This document shows, in pieces, positions 45,140-57,070 of a stretch of DNA of 64,000 nt (positions are counted from its first letter, which is position 1; every line of letters starts with the position of its first letter). The translations under genes were made by a program, and so were the position numbers. Source of the DNA: Cavia porcellus (taxonomy: Eukaryota > Chordata > Mammalia > Rodentia > Caviidae); assembly GCF_034190915.1 (NCBI RefSeq), contig NW_026947488.1, positions 4,846,501-4,910,500 on the forward strand, given 5' to 3'. Below the pieces are notes generated by a model. The model was not told the DNA's origin and made no database searches. It worked only from the letters and a program-made list of their open reading frames with translations.

Positions 45140-45265
45140 GTATACCAGCATCATCCCCATCTCTCAGATGAAAACATCGAGGCGTGAAAAGTTTCCAGTA
45201 ACTGACCTCTGTGACACGGCTGAATGGTGGCAGGGTTTGAACTCACATTCAGCTCTCTCGTCCCG
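45140..45265 (-). repeat. MIR-like SINE remnant
   Basis: CATCCCCATCTCTCAGATGAAAACATCGAGGCGTG ... GTGGCAGGGTTTGAACTCAC matches the reverse complement of MIR. Confidence 0.7.
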
Positions 45266-46282
45266 CGCAACAGTTCATAACCATCAGGCGGACTGAAGCC
45301 CATATCCTGCATCTGTAACTGCTCTCACTGTCTTCTGAGCTTCGTGGGTCAGTCTTTCCTCCTTCTTTGTGGAATTTCCTGATTCTGGTAACCTCCAACA
45401 AAAGGCTACTCAGAACCTCGATGGCTGCACGGCTCATCTGCAGAGGACACCGGTGAGTGGCCCTCCTTCCCTCCTTCCTTGGTCTGCCTGTGCTGCCTCT
45501 GCGTCAAATGTGGCTCTAAGGGAAGTCACGTGTCTTGGAGCCCTGGCCAGGTGCATGGCTTGGCCACTGTGTTTATTTTTCATCAACTTCTTCCAAACCA
45601 GCAGATGTGCGACTTCAAGCCTGTGCTTCTCACTTGCATTTTTTTGATTCAAAACTCAGCTGTTGAGAAAATTGCCATTGATCTCAGCTAAGCATCCCCT
45701 CAAGTTGCCCCTTCATGTGCTTTATGACTCTTTTGAAGATTGTTTTCTCTTAAATTGAGGGGATTTAAGAGACAGTAACCTAATACATGATGTAGTTTTC
45801 CATCATCCCTTTGTTCCTCCCCCCACTCTGATCAGAGGAAGCTCCAGAGCTGGTGAGGAGCAGGACAGTGAAGAGCTTTCCCATGCCGCCCCAAGTCCTG
45901 GCCCGCGCGCCCCATCGTCACGTGGCTCATTCTTAAACACACCCGAGGCAGAACCAAGCTGCAGACTCCCAGGGAAAGATGACTTCAGTGATTTTGCCAA
46001 TGACATGTGCTCAAGGCCTGAAAGAAATTGTCTGACTCCAAAAAGAAATCTGACCACAAATGGTTCAAGAGAACCCTTGAGTTTCTTTCTGTGTTTTCTG
46101 TTGTGGACACTGACCGCTGTAGGCCTCTGGTACTACAGTCCGGGCGATGGACTGCATCTTCTCCTGGGAAGCACCCCTCCCCACTCCGGGTCCATGTGTC
46201 CACTGATGCTCAAGGGCCAGGCACACATGACCTTGAACAGCTGGCCAATAATGTCACATCACCTCTGAGAGAGGCAGATCAT

Positions 46283-46705
46283 TGTCCCCTCAAAGATATC
46301 CACCTCTAATTCTCAGAATTTGAGAGTATGTTGCCCACTGTGGCAAAAGTGACTTTCTCCATTCTGATGAAACACCTTGAGACAGGGAATTACAGGAGAG
46401 AACTCCCGAGGTCTCAGGGTCAGCTTGAATGTCTTTATAAGAGAAAGGCAAGCTCAGGTCACACAGGAAACAGAACTGTGGAAGGACAGATCAGCAGGAG
46501 GTTGGGCCATGAGCCAAGGAGTGTAGGCAACCTCTACAACTGGCAAAGCCAGGAAAGAGTTCCTGTTCTACAACCTCCAGAATGAGCTGAGTGCTGCCAA
46601 CCTGTGTGTTAGGCTTGTGGCCTTCAGATGAAATGACAGTGTGTTTATGTTATTCTAAGCCACTGGGGTGGTACCTTACTACAGTAGCTATAGGAAATTA
46701 ATACA
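46283..46705 (+). mobile_element. MaLR-type solo LTR
   Basis: The element starts TGTCCCCTCAAAGATATCCAC, continues with GGCAAAAGTGACTTTC, TCTTTATAAGAGAAAGGC and CCATGAGCCAAGGAGTGTAGG, and ends with TCTAAGCCACTGGGGTGGTA ... GGAAATTAATACA. These are the ordered landmarks of an MLT1-like LTR in forward orientation. It has no internal viral genes. Confidence 0.75.
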
Positions 46706-46834
46706 TTACTGTAGCTATTGATTTATTATACTAGCTATATAGTTAATTAAATATGGCAGTTGGTCCAGGAATGGATTTCAGAACCAAACCATGCCAATCA
46801 GAATCACCAAGATTCAGTACTGGGACTTTGAAGA

Positions 46835-46908
<74 letters not shown>
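46835..46908. repeat. (CT)n microsatellite
   Basis: About 35 CT units with a TGT and a TTT interruption. It is a polypyrimidine strand with mirror symmetry. Confidence 0.97.
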
Positions 46909-46909
<1 letters not shown>

Positions 46910-47917
46910 TTGCTGGGAGGATCAGATGGCAGCTCGAAGGTGCCAGAAGCCATGGCATCACAGACAGAGCCGATACAGATGGAGAAGCCCAGGAGGGATG
47001 TGCAGTGTGTGAGCCTCTGGGTCCAGCGGGGCTCTGCAGTGCTTTGTGTGTCCACCCGTCCTTCTGTCAGTTCACATCAGGTTTCGTCCATCCACATCAA
47101 AAGCATCCCACTATGGCTGCCTGAATTGGTTGTGACACTAATTGCCAAAAAAATCATGTTGGGTGCGAGTCTGATGATGCACTGCACTGGCCCCAGCCTC
47201 AAGGTGCCCAGCAGCAATAGCATCCCCACTTAGGACCATTTCCCAGTACAGGTATGCAGAGATGCCACCTACCAACCACATCAGACTTGGAAAAATATCT
47301 GGAGGGAGGAGATTTGTCTCTCAGATTTCTGACTTATGTTCCAGTTGCCCATTGGTCCCAATCTGTACAGGTCCCAACCGTCCTAGGAGCCCACCCAGAC
47401 AGTACACACACTCACACACAAACGCACACACTCCCTCAAACAACATGTGTGCATTTCAGCTGGCGCCTTCATGCCTTCGCTAAAGGTGGGAATTTCAAGC
47501 ATCCTGGAGATTCCAGGGGGATGCTTCTGAGTAAGTTAAGTCAACATGCCACAGGCGCACCTGCCTGTTTCACCGTCTTGAAGTAGCCTTGACTTTTATC
47601 AGAGGAATTTTTCACAAAACGTAGCCTTTTAAAGCGCCTTGTAATGGAGAGTTTCTGCGCTCACCAAAGGCAACCAACCGCTGGATCGGGGAAACTCAAT
47701 TCCAGCAGCTGTCAAAGACCTTAATCTGTTTACCGAATGAAAATATTCACTGAAGCACTTCTCCACCCCGGCTTCGTGGTGTGAAATCCTATCCCAAGCC
47801 ACTCCAAAGTGCAGTCCAATGACTGCACCCTCTAGCAAGTTCTGATTTGCTTCTTTAAAAGAAATACATTGTGATCCTCTTGTGGTTGCTAAAACATTTA
47901 GAATCCCAGCAGAGCAG

Positions 47918-48135
47918 AATGGGAACAGTCACAGGCTTTGCGATCAACAAACCTATGTGTCCTGATTCCTTCCTTGGCTAGTTGTGCGGCTGTCGACAAG
48001 TCCTTTCACCCCTCTGAGCCTCAGTTTCCTCACCTGTGAAATGGAAACAATGGTAGTATGTATCCAGGAGGGTTGTTACAACAACCCAGACTAAATGAGA
48101 ATATACATGCAACACTGAATGTAGAATTTGGAACC
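47918..48135 (+). repeat. MIR SINE, well preserved
   Basis: CACAGGCTTTGCGATCAACA ... GGCTAGTTGTGCGGCTGTCG ... CCCCTCTGAGCCTCAGTTTCCTCACCTGTGAAATGG ... GGAGGGTTGTTACAAC follows the MIR consensus through its tRNA-related head, core and tail. Confidence 0.88.
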
Positions 48136-49484
48136 AAACAAATAAGCATTTCTGCAACGTCACCCAGCAATGTGGGTAGCTGCAGCAATCGTGGTGGGGG
48201 GGAAAGTTTTCCTCCCCTCTAGATCAGAAGGCCTTTGTGAGTGGTGTATTAATGATCTAGTGCCCAGTAATGAGCGTTGCAAACACCCTCAATCCCAGAG
48301 CTGGGAACCCGGGCATCTGATGGCAGGGCAGCTCGGCAATGTTCTGAGCGCACTCATTCATCTGCAGACAGCTGCTGGAGGGCCCAAGGTATCCAAGACA
48401 GAGCTAAGGATGGCTCCGCTCGGCCCCAGCTGGACACGTCCCTTCCCTGGCTTTGGACGAGGTTCCAAGGCCAGAAAGTTCAATGTACAAGCATCCTTGC
48501 AAGCCTGTCTGGGTGCCGCATCTGGGACTATCCTGTTGCCACCTCCTGTAATTCAGGAGTGCACAAGGATCTCCTGACAAAAGCATGGAAGGGAGGTTTG
48601 GAGGACTTCTATTTGCAGTGGAAACTGAAATCCTACGACATGCCTAAAATGATTTCATGATTGCAAGAAATCCATTCATCAGCGTTAACGGAGACAAACA
48701 TGACTTCAGGTTCCACACCTGCACTGCCATAGTAAACGCCCTATTTCCTAGGATTTGACAGGGGACCCATGATTCTCGCCACAGAAGTTGGTGGCTGCCC
48801 TTTCCCCAAACATCTGGCTTTATTTCCTTATGTGGAACTAGCCACACCTTTGTCCCAAGGTCAGAGAAAAAGAGGCATTGAACTTGTCCACATTCTTTAG
48901 CGTGTGACCCTCTTTCCCCCCTATCCTGGCCTCCCACCTCCACTTGGGGAACAGCTCAGACGTGGAAGGGCCATAAGGAAATGACGGGTGATGGGGTCCC
49001 CGATATCAGGGGGCTGGGAGGAGAGGCTGGACAGGAGTCCAGGAGGCTGCCACATCCAGAACTTCCAAATTCAGACAGAGGAACAGACTCCGCAGACCTT
49101 CTCAAGCTTAGGACATCAGCGCTTTTCAATTTTAAATGAAATTTCACAATCCTGTTTTTAACAAGCTCCATATTTTCTCGTGTGAAAACGATTTTCTTCA
49201 AAAATACAAGAGAAGCTGCCTCAGCAGGACACAAGTTAAACAAAGGAGTTAACGCAATTGCGTCTGGAAGTCATAACTCAAGTTCAGAAACCCAGGGAGG
49301 GCAGGACTTGACCTGACACCTTCTCAGAAGCGCCCAGCACTGGGACACAAGCTCTCCTGCTGGAACACAGTGACGAATGGGCGAGGAAACGGAAGCTGTT
49401 TGCTTGTTTGTTTTTAAACTTTAGGGTTAAAGTCTGAGCTTACAGAGATGTCAGCTGGAATCACTGCAGAAATACATGTGTGAG

Positions 49485-49600
49485 GGATCCGAGTTTGTTC
49501 CTTTAGTCACTCAGCTGTTATTAGGGACCTCCTGGAGCCAGGCGGTGCTGTGGGTGCTGAGATTACAGCCAGGACACGATGCTGCCTCCGCGTCCCTGGT
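49485..49600 (-). repeat. L2-like remnant
   Basis: TTAGTCACTCAGCTGTTATT...GGGACCTCCTGGAGCCAGGC...GCTGTGGGTGCTGAGATTACAGC resembles the reverse-strand L2 phrase 'tattgagcacctactatgtgccaggcactgtg...tggggatacagc'. Confidence 0.55.
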
Positions 49601-49686
49601 GAGGGAGGCGGAAGACGATGTGAAGCGTGAGACGCCGGACCTGGTCAGTGCTGTGAAGACAGTGGCATAGTGGAGGGAGGAAGGGC

Positions 49687-49770
49687 GGGGTTAGCTCAGT
49701 GGCTCAAGCGCTTGCTTACTAAGTGCAAGGTCATGAGTTCGAGCCCCGCTACCAAAAAAGAAAAAAAAAT
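49687..49770 (+). repeat. tRNA-derived SINE with A-rich tail
   Basis: TTAGCTCAGTGGCTCAAGCG ... GGTCATGAGTTCGAGCCCC carries intact A and B box-like motifs and ends ACCAAAAAAGAAAAAAAAAT. The flanks carry similar GAGGAAG strings that may be target duplications. It is a SINE rather than a tRNA gene, because the T stem does not pair properly. Confidence 0.8.
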
Positions 49771-51810
49771 AGAGGAAGGAGGAGAGCAGCCGTTCTGCGT
49801 GGAGAGGTGAAGAAAGCCTCGAGGTGGAGGAGGCCAAACCACCAAGACAGGAGTGCCGTCGGCCACCCACAGGAAGACCCCTTAGTGACACCACAGCACC
49901 AGCTCCCCTCCCCTCAGGTCACTGGGAGGGGAGACTTCCTTGGAGAAAACGCCCCCGACTCAGGCTGTGCTGGTCACTCATGAAGGATGCTCCTGGGAAG
50001 CCGACGTCATGATGCTACCAGCAGAAACTGAGACTCAGAGGAAGTGGCTTGGGTTACCACACACTCGGCAAGGAGAGGGCAGGAGTTGTGATTTTAATCC
50101 AGATCTTTCTGAAACCAAAGCCCGACGAGCGAGGCTCCCCTCTGTACAGGCACACGGGCCGGCTCCCAGATCATGCTACACCAGCAATGCTGGCTGGACT
50201 TCCAGGAGAGAGACGCGGTGTTTGCTTTGTGGCCTCAGGTTGAGGGTGATGAACCTCAGGGAGGCGGAATAGAGACAGAGAACCGAGTGCACGGGTCTCA
50301 GCTGGAGGCCCTGGATCCTGCCTCCCCAGAGCCCCACATGAATTGGTCACCTAGTCTTTCTGCCCTAGATCAGTTTCAATCTCCAGAAAGATATTTGGAA
50401 CATTAATATTTTCTAATTGAGACAGCCCGCCAGTGTGGGTACCACCATCACTACTCCCTGGGGTTGCTGTCTTGACAGAAGTGAGTGAGGTGCAAAGTTA
50501 AAAACATAGATGCATACAGTCTACCAGGGGTACTCACACATCTGATCTTCTCTGAAAGTTACTCCGTACTGCGGACTTCTCAGCAGGGCAGGCCTCCTGG
50601 GGTAAGCTGGCCATCCCCACTCCCCACATGGCCAGCGTGACCCACACTAGTCCAGGAGGGATGAGATGCCAGGGGAAGCTTGTGGTGAGAAAGTTGGGGG
50701 TCTGTTGTCTGCCTTTCCCTGGACGTTGTGAATAAATTCGTGATTCATGCCAGATGCTGAAGTCAAGGTGCTGGCGCGTGGTAGCAGTTAAGCCCACGGA
50801 GAGGAATCCATCCATCACCAGCCACTAGGAGTATTGTGTTTGGTGCTCAGGGGCACACGGCCTCTTTGCACTTTAAAGCCCTGTGATTTGCTGGAGAGAT
50901 GGAGGGAAAGGCAAGGATTGTTAGAGAACAGTGCAACACAGATGCAATCAGAGGGAAGTGAGAGAGGGACACTTAGAAGAGACCAGGCCAACGCTGACGC
51001 CCCTGGGCCGGGATGCCTTCAGGACCAGCATTCCCATCCTACTTCGTGATTTTGTCATAGTTAGAGATTCCTCCCAATGTGATTCACTTACTTATAATGT
51101 TCTTTAATGAAGATTTTTGCCTTGGAAATCTGAGACAGCATCCATTACACAAATGGAGGCCAGTCTCATGCACTGTAAAAAGAAAATAAATTATAAAATT
51201 AAATATGATGTAAGCACGAGAAGCCATCCTCCGCCACCAGGCTGGATGCTACTGAGAACTGAAAATACTCGGCTCCATGGTGGACTTCACTTTCTGTGCT
51301 GGAGGTGTTCCAGACGAAGAATCCGTTCCAGAAGCCAACAGGTCTGAAGCAGACGGAGGGGGTAACTTGCTGTCTATCCAGGGTGCAGCATCGGTATGGT
51401 ACGCGTGCACCCCAAAGTCCTCACAGCGCACGTGAGCAGCAGCCTGCAGGGTACCGTGAGGGAGCCCCAGCATCACAGCCCGGGATCAGAGGCCACTCCA
51501 AGTGTGATTGTGAGCACATGGCTAGCTCTCAGATCTGTTTTTTCTTGGAAAATGGTCAATCATGGTAGTTAGCTGGCTCACAGTATTCTTGGTGAGATAA
51601 CATAGGTGCAGTAATATTACACATGTCAGGTGAGTCCACAAAGAGAAGCTAATATGATTTCTGCCTGATGGTGGCAATAACGGTGCTGATCCTGGAGACC
51701 CTCAGCCCCTGCCTGCGGGCCGCAGCTTCCTCCCGTGTTCAATTACCCAGCAAGCACTGAGGATGCTTCTAGGTGTCAGGTGCTATGTTAATGAACACTG
51801 CTCCTAACTT

Positions 51811-51992
51811 TTATTTATTTTTTTTTTTCGCTACTTGAGATTGAATCCAAGGCCTTCACACTGATACATCCCAGCTCTTTCTTCATTCTTTAATTTACAG
51901 ACAGTTTTCCCTAAGTTGCTAAATTGTCCAAGCGGGGCTCAGACTTGCAACCCTTCTGCCTCAGTGTCCCAGAGTGCTGGGGTTTCGGGCTG
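51811..51992 (-). repeat. Composite SINE (ID plus B1-like), reverse orientation
   Basis: T-rich head, then CTACTTGAGATTGAATCCAAGGCC...ACATCCCAGCTC (ID part) and TTTCCCTAAGTTGCTAAATT...CTTCTGCCTCAGTGTCCC...GTGCTGGGGTTTCGGGC (B1-like part). Confidence 0.8.
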
Positions 51993-54389
51993 GGCCTCTG
52001 CAGTCCGGCTGCTTCTGCCTCCCACTTCTGTTTCTACTTCAGAGGGAAGGCAACATTAGTCTGCCAAAGTAAAATGAAAAAGGTGACCACGGCTGGAAGG
52101 CCAAGTTTGAGGTTCTAGTTAGAATAGGGCAGTCAGACTTTGGACATTCAGAGCAGGCATTTAGAGGTCCTTGGTGCAGAGGGGTGGAGGAAGAGAGAAC
52201 ACCCTGCCATGCAAACGAGCCGGTCTGAATAGCCAATGGGAGAGCAGCTTCGGCCCTGGGGTTCGCCACCCGGCCAGTGCCCCTTACTCTGGTGAAGGCC
52301 AGCGGTGTGGCTGCATAGGCCCGCTGGTGCCCAGTCTGAAAGGCTGCATGATCACACCTCACAGTGTCCTGTCAGGGCTGCCACTGCCTCTGTCCCCATC
52401 ACCAGGGAACACTGCTTTCAGAGCTGCTGACACTGCAGAAGCTGAAGCTGAGATTGGCCCTTCCAGGCATCCCGGGCCCAATTCAACCTTACTCTGAGCA
52501 AAAAATATCCTTCCTGTGGCAAAGTTTAAAAATTATTTATGCCTTAGAAACAACGATGGATCATATCGCTTGGAGGAGACCAAGCAAGTACGCAGGCATC
52601 CCTGGAAGAGAATCTGCCTTAGAACCAAGGGCTTGATGTTAGCTCCCAGCAGAGGCCTGAGGATCAGCTTCCCACTGCAGGGACACAGAGGGACCCTGAT
52701 GCCAGCACAGGAGCTGTAGGTTACCTTCACCATGGCTCAGGGACACAGTCATACAGGAATCACAGCACGTCACTGCCGTCAGCTCTCCCATCCACCTTCA
52801 TCTCCAAGATGGGGCAGGTACTGTTATGACCCTCTCATGACTCTGGTGAACTGAGGCACCGAAAGATGACATGAATTTGGATATAGGTCAGAAAGGTAAA
52901 GAAAGGGAATGTTGAGCCAGAATTGAGGTCACTCTATTGCATTCCATCACCTTCTGACGTTCCTTCCTCCGTGGTCACACGCCTTTGCTCTGGAAGGACC
53001 TCTCCTTGGGTATCAGATATGTCTCGTCCCTCCCCAGCATCTTGCAATACCTGCCAGGAGTAAACATCCATCAAACAAACAAACAAGTGGCAAGATGTGG
53101 TCTACCACTTGGGGTTTCCCTTTAATGGAAATGAACACAGACCTTCATCAAGGAGCCAACAGAACTCTCCCAGTCATGAGCCCTGAGTACCTCTCTCCAC
53201 CCGCAGCTGCCTCAGCAGAGGCCAGGAACATGCAGGTGGGATCACCTGGATGCTACACCACCAGGCAGCGCAAGAGTTTCCCCGACTACACTCCCCACTG
53301 CTGTCCCTAGGGGTACTTATTCAGCGGATGGCTCAGGGGGCAGCCTCCTGGTGACCTGGAGTTTCTCCAGTGAATGAGTCACAACTTTAGACAACAGCTT
53401 CACCTCCTCCGTAGGCAACTGTGGTATTTGCTGGTTCTGGTGGGACTCGCGGCTCACTCGTTCACACATGTGTGTCTGTCACAGTCACCCAACATGAAGC
53501 TGCATGGCCTGGAAAGGGTGGCCCACAGTTTCCGTGAACCTGTGAGGGTGGATACAGGGTGACCTGGCTCCTGGGGTGGTGGCCCTGGGAAGGAGAGAGA
53601 AGAAAGAGGAACAGAGACTGGGCAGGCTGGGGTGAGGGCAAAGGACACATGGTTGACTATAGGGGACCCTGAAGTCAGAGTCCACGGCATTCAGGGGTGA
53701 CAGGGCACAGGACAGCCAGGCACCAAGCAATGTGGGACCCAAGATCCCTGACAAAGAGTCCTAGGTCGGAGAAAGACATCACAGGGTCTAGGGAGAGGGT
53801 AGAGACCCTGCCCATAGCCCAGGGTCCTCAGGACAAGCTAGGAGCTCAGTAACAGTTGTGCTGATGGCCTTGAACCGTGTCTTCCCCTGTGCACAAGTTA
53901 AGGGAAAAGAGCCCTGCAAGGACAAAAGCCTTCTGTGCCTTTCACTTGTTCAGCAAATGGAAAGGGACCACCGTGAGCTGGTCCCTCACAGCATAAGGGA
54001 AGATGGTCCCAGCCCTGGCGCTATTATGGTTCTGGTGGGAGGACTGGAAACACACAGGTACATAAGAACAAAGTCCCAACTGTGAAAGGTGCCACAGAGG
54101 AACTGGACAAGATGAAGCAAACGAAGCAACCAGGGGTGGCCACTGACTGCGGTGGCCAGCAAGGACCTCCCTAGCTGACAACTACAGTTGAACACACAGA
54201 CCCCAAAGGCGGGAGGAACTCCCATTCTGTTACCTGGGAAAGGTGTGCTGGGCAAAGGGGCCAGCACGCGCAGAGACCCTGGCGGGGGAGACCCAAGCTA
54301 ACACCTGACACAGAAAAGAGGGCAGGAGGACGCAGGGTGACAGGTCTGTATTCTGGGCTTCAGGACAAAATACACAGGATTGGTGCACT

Positions 54390-54733
54390 GAAACAGAAAT
54401 TTGTTCCCTAACAGTTAGGAACCTGAAATTAGGGTTTTAGCTAAGTTACAAAAGGTCCGAGGATGGAAGCCTCCCTGCCCGTCACCCGATTCCCAGAAGC
54501 TCCGGGTCTGGAGAAGCCTCTTCCCAGGCTCTGCTTCCACCTCACAGGGCTCTGTCCCCTTCCTTCTTCTCCGCTTTCCTTGTAAGAACATCTGTCACTG
54601 GCTGTGGACCCCATTCTCATCCAGAGCGATTTCTTCTCTTAATTAGATCTGCAAAGGCCCGTTTTCAACAAGGTCATATTCACGGGGTCGGGGGGGGGGC
54701 ATCTGTTTTGGAAGACTGACATCCAGCCCACTG
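54390..54733 (-). mobile_element. MaLR-type solo LTR, reverse orientation
   Basis: GAAACAGAAATTTGTTCCCT, GGATGGAAGCCTCCC, TCCTTGTAAGAACATCTGTC, TTAATTAGATCTGCAAAGGC and AAGGTCATATTCACGGGGTC are ordered landmarks of an MLT1-like LTR in reverse. A G10 run is present near its end. Confidence 0.65.
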
Positions 54734-56254
54734 CAGGCTTCCTTCTGGCTCCCCAAAAAGCATGCTCTCCCAGCAAACAACGCACATTCACCAGGTCACA
54801 CCAGCCCCAAACTCTCACCCATTACAGTACATCCATGTCCCAAATCTCTCCATTGTCACAAGAAGGAAAAAAGAAAAGGTCCGAAATCTCACTGTCTAAA
54901 TCAGGTGAGTGAGAAACTGGCTGCCATCCATCTGGAGCAAAATTTCTCTCCAGTTATGGCCCTGTGAACCTGGAAAACAAGTTCTCTGCTGCCATAATAC
55001 AAGGATAAGGCAGGCAGAGGATAGAAAATTCCAGCTAATGAGGAGAGATTATGATAGGGGCCACTGGCCCCAAGCAAGTTATAAACTTAGTGCAGCAAAT
55101 TCCCATAGATTTCAGGGCCTGCTTGGAGCTCCATTCTCCAGACCTAAGCCCGGCCCCACTATCTCTGGGCCCCACTGGACCACAGTCCAATTTAATGAAG
55201 ATCTATGCTCCACCCTCTCTGCCCATTAAGGTCATGTGGAGAATGGATTGCACCAGTCAAGGATAAGAGAAGCGAGCTTTCTATGCTTGTGTAGTGGCTT
55301 CATCTCGGATGATCACGATAGGAAAAGAGATCATGGTCAGATCAGATTCAGAAACTATTTAAGGGTCAGAGCCAACTGGATTTGGGGATGGATTGAAGCT
55401 GAGGGGAGAGAAGTGCGCTGGAAAGGAATCAAAACGCCTTCTAGGGTTTGAGACAGAAACTTGGGGAGGGCGGATGCAGCAGTAATGTTTCAAAGTGCGG
55501 GTTCTGTGTGAGGGACTTCACGCCCATCCGGCTGTTGTTGGAAATAAACAGGATCTTTGCAAGGAGGACCAGAAGCCCATGTCTCAGAGGCCGTTCCCCA
55601 GCGCTCAGCCAGTTCTGCCCTCTCAGCTCGACCTTCTCTCACGCAAAATCAGAGCCCACTGCTCAGAAAAGGGCTCTGGGGATGAAAAGAACAAGAGTTA
55701 TATTCTCAGAGGCCAGCACCCTAACCCAACGCGCCTCTGTCTGGTGACCGCAGGACACAGAGTCCCTCCTCACATCCACTTCCTGGAGACACCGTTCTAA
55801 GCAGGGCCACCAACCTGGCCCAGCCTTTGGTTACATGACCACCGGTCACCACACGGCCATCGCTTCCCGCCATCACAGGCAGGCATGCAGTCTTGGTGTC
55901 TCCTGACATTGGTGCTCTGAAGTGAGGGAGCCTAAAGGGATCAATGAGTGAGGCTCTGTGGAGAAACAGGTCGGCACTCACAGGTACAGACGTTACACGG
56001 CACACTTCCAGAGGCTGCAGGCTGCCTGCCTTGTACATGGATTTAGAGTAGCCATAAGATGCTGGCTCCTAGCCTGTTTTAATTCTTGCTCTAATTTGTT
56101 TTCAAAGGTCCTTTATTAAGAGCGTCTGATAACGTGAGTGGTTCTAGGGTCCTCAACTGGACTTTAATACGATAAACTGAAATAATGCTTACGGCTTCTA
56201 GGGTGTCCGGCGTGAGAAAACAGTGTCCCTCAGACGCAGAAGCCAGGAAGGTCA

Positions 56255-56365
56255 CTTTATCCCTATCTTACAGATGAGGACATCGAGGCTCAGAAAGGCT
56301 CAGCAGCTCACTCTGTTCCAGCAAAGAAGAGGTGGATCTGGGATTTAAACTTGGGAGCCAGCAGC
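56255..56365 (-). repeat. MIR-like SINE remnant
   Basis: TATCCCTATCTTACAGATGAGGACATCGAGGCTCAGAAAGG...GGATCTGGGATTTAAACTTGG is the reverse complement of MIR. Confidence 0.75.
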
Positions 56366-57070
56366 AGTGGATAAACCCGCCTGTCGGGACTGTTTAACAA
56401 GGCGTCACAAGGCTGAGACCTCAGCTGACCCTCTTCCCAGTCCAGCTCTGGGAAGGGGAAGAAGATGTAGAAATAAGACTGAAAAAGAGAATTGAATTCA
56501 TCTCCACAGGGCCACTGCCCCCTGCTGAGGAGGGGGCCGGCCGGCACCAGTGGCCACTCCCATTGTTCTGAATTCAATGCTTTGCACAACATCTGTTCAA
56601 AAGTGAGCCACAGGTGGGCATCCCTGGCTACGGGTGGAGGCAGAAGCACATCATGGCTGGGTGTCGTCTGAATTCAGTGTTGGAGAGTTTCCAGGCATGG
56701 TTCCAAGGATGGAAATACACGGAAGAGCCGCCTCTCCAGGGAACGCGTACAGACACTGTTCTTGCTACTGTTTACTAAATGATATGGTACAACATCTAGG
56801 CACATATTGTTTTAAGTATTATAAGCAATCAATGATGGTTTAAAGTATAAAAGAGGGAAAATGTAGGTTGTATGAAAGTATCCTGCTGTACTGTATAAAG
56901 GACGTGAGCAACTGTAGATGTTGATATCCTTGGGGCTGGAGGGAGTCCTGGAATCCATTTCCTCGGGACACCAGCAGATACTAACTTTCCCATGACAAGC
57001 CCAGCATGATGAGCATCAAATAGGAGTCAATATAAACCCACTCATAGGTCACAGGAGTCAGTTTGGTCCA

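Larger units (their letters stand above)
42521..46282. other. 5' flank of EDN3, no gene seen
   Basis: No gene recognised. It contains a short CA run at 42.84 kb, a minus-strand MaLR LTR at 43.34 kb, a purine-rich patch near 44.14 kb and a MIR-like remnant at 45.2 kb. Distal EDN3 regulatory elements may lie here but none is readable. Confidence 0.55.
46909..57070. other. 5' flank, no gene seen
   Basis: No gene recognised. It holds MIR at 47.9-48.1 kb and 56.3 kb, an L2-like remnant at 49.5 kb, SINEs at 49.69 and 51.81 kb, a minus-strand LTR at 54.39 kb and a G10 run near 54.69 kb. The stretches between these look unique, without exon-like signals that I can support. Confidence 0.55.

Noticed and set aside
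46753..47124. Ser/Leu-repeat and Glu/Arg-repeat proteins
   Set aside because: These are translations of the (CT)n microsatellite.
49687..49770. Possible tRNA gene
   Set aside because: A and B boxes are present, but the T stem does not pair, an A-rich tail follows and the sequence belongs to the tRNA-derived SINE type.
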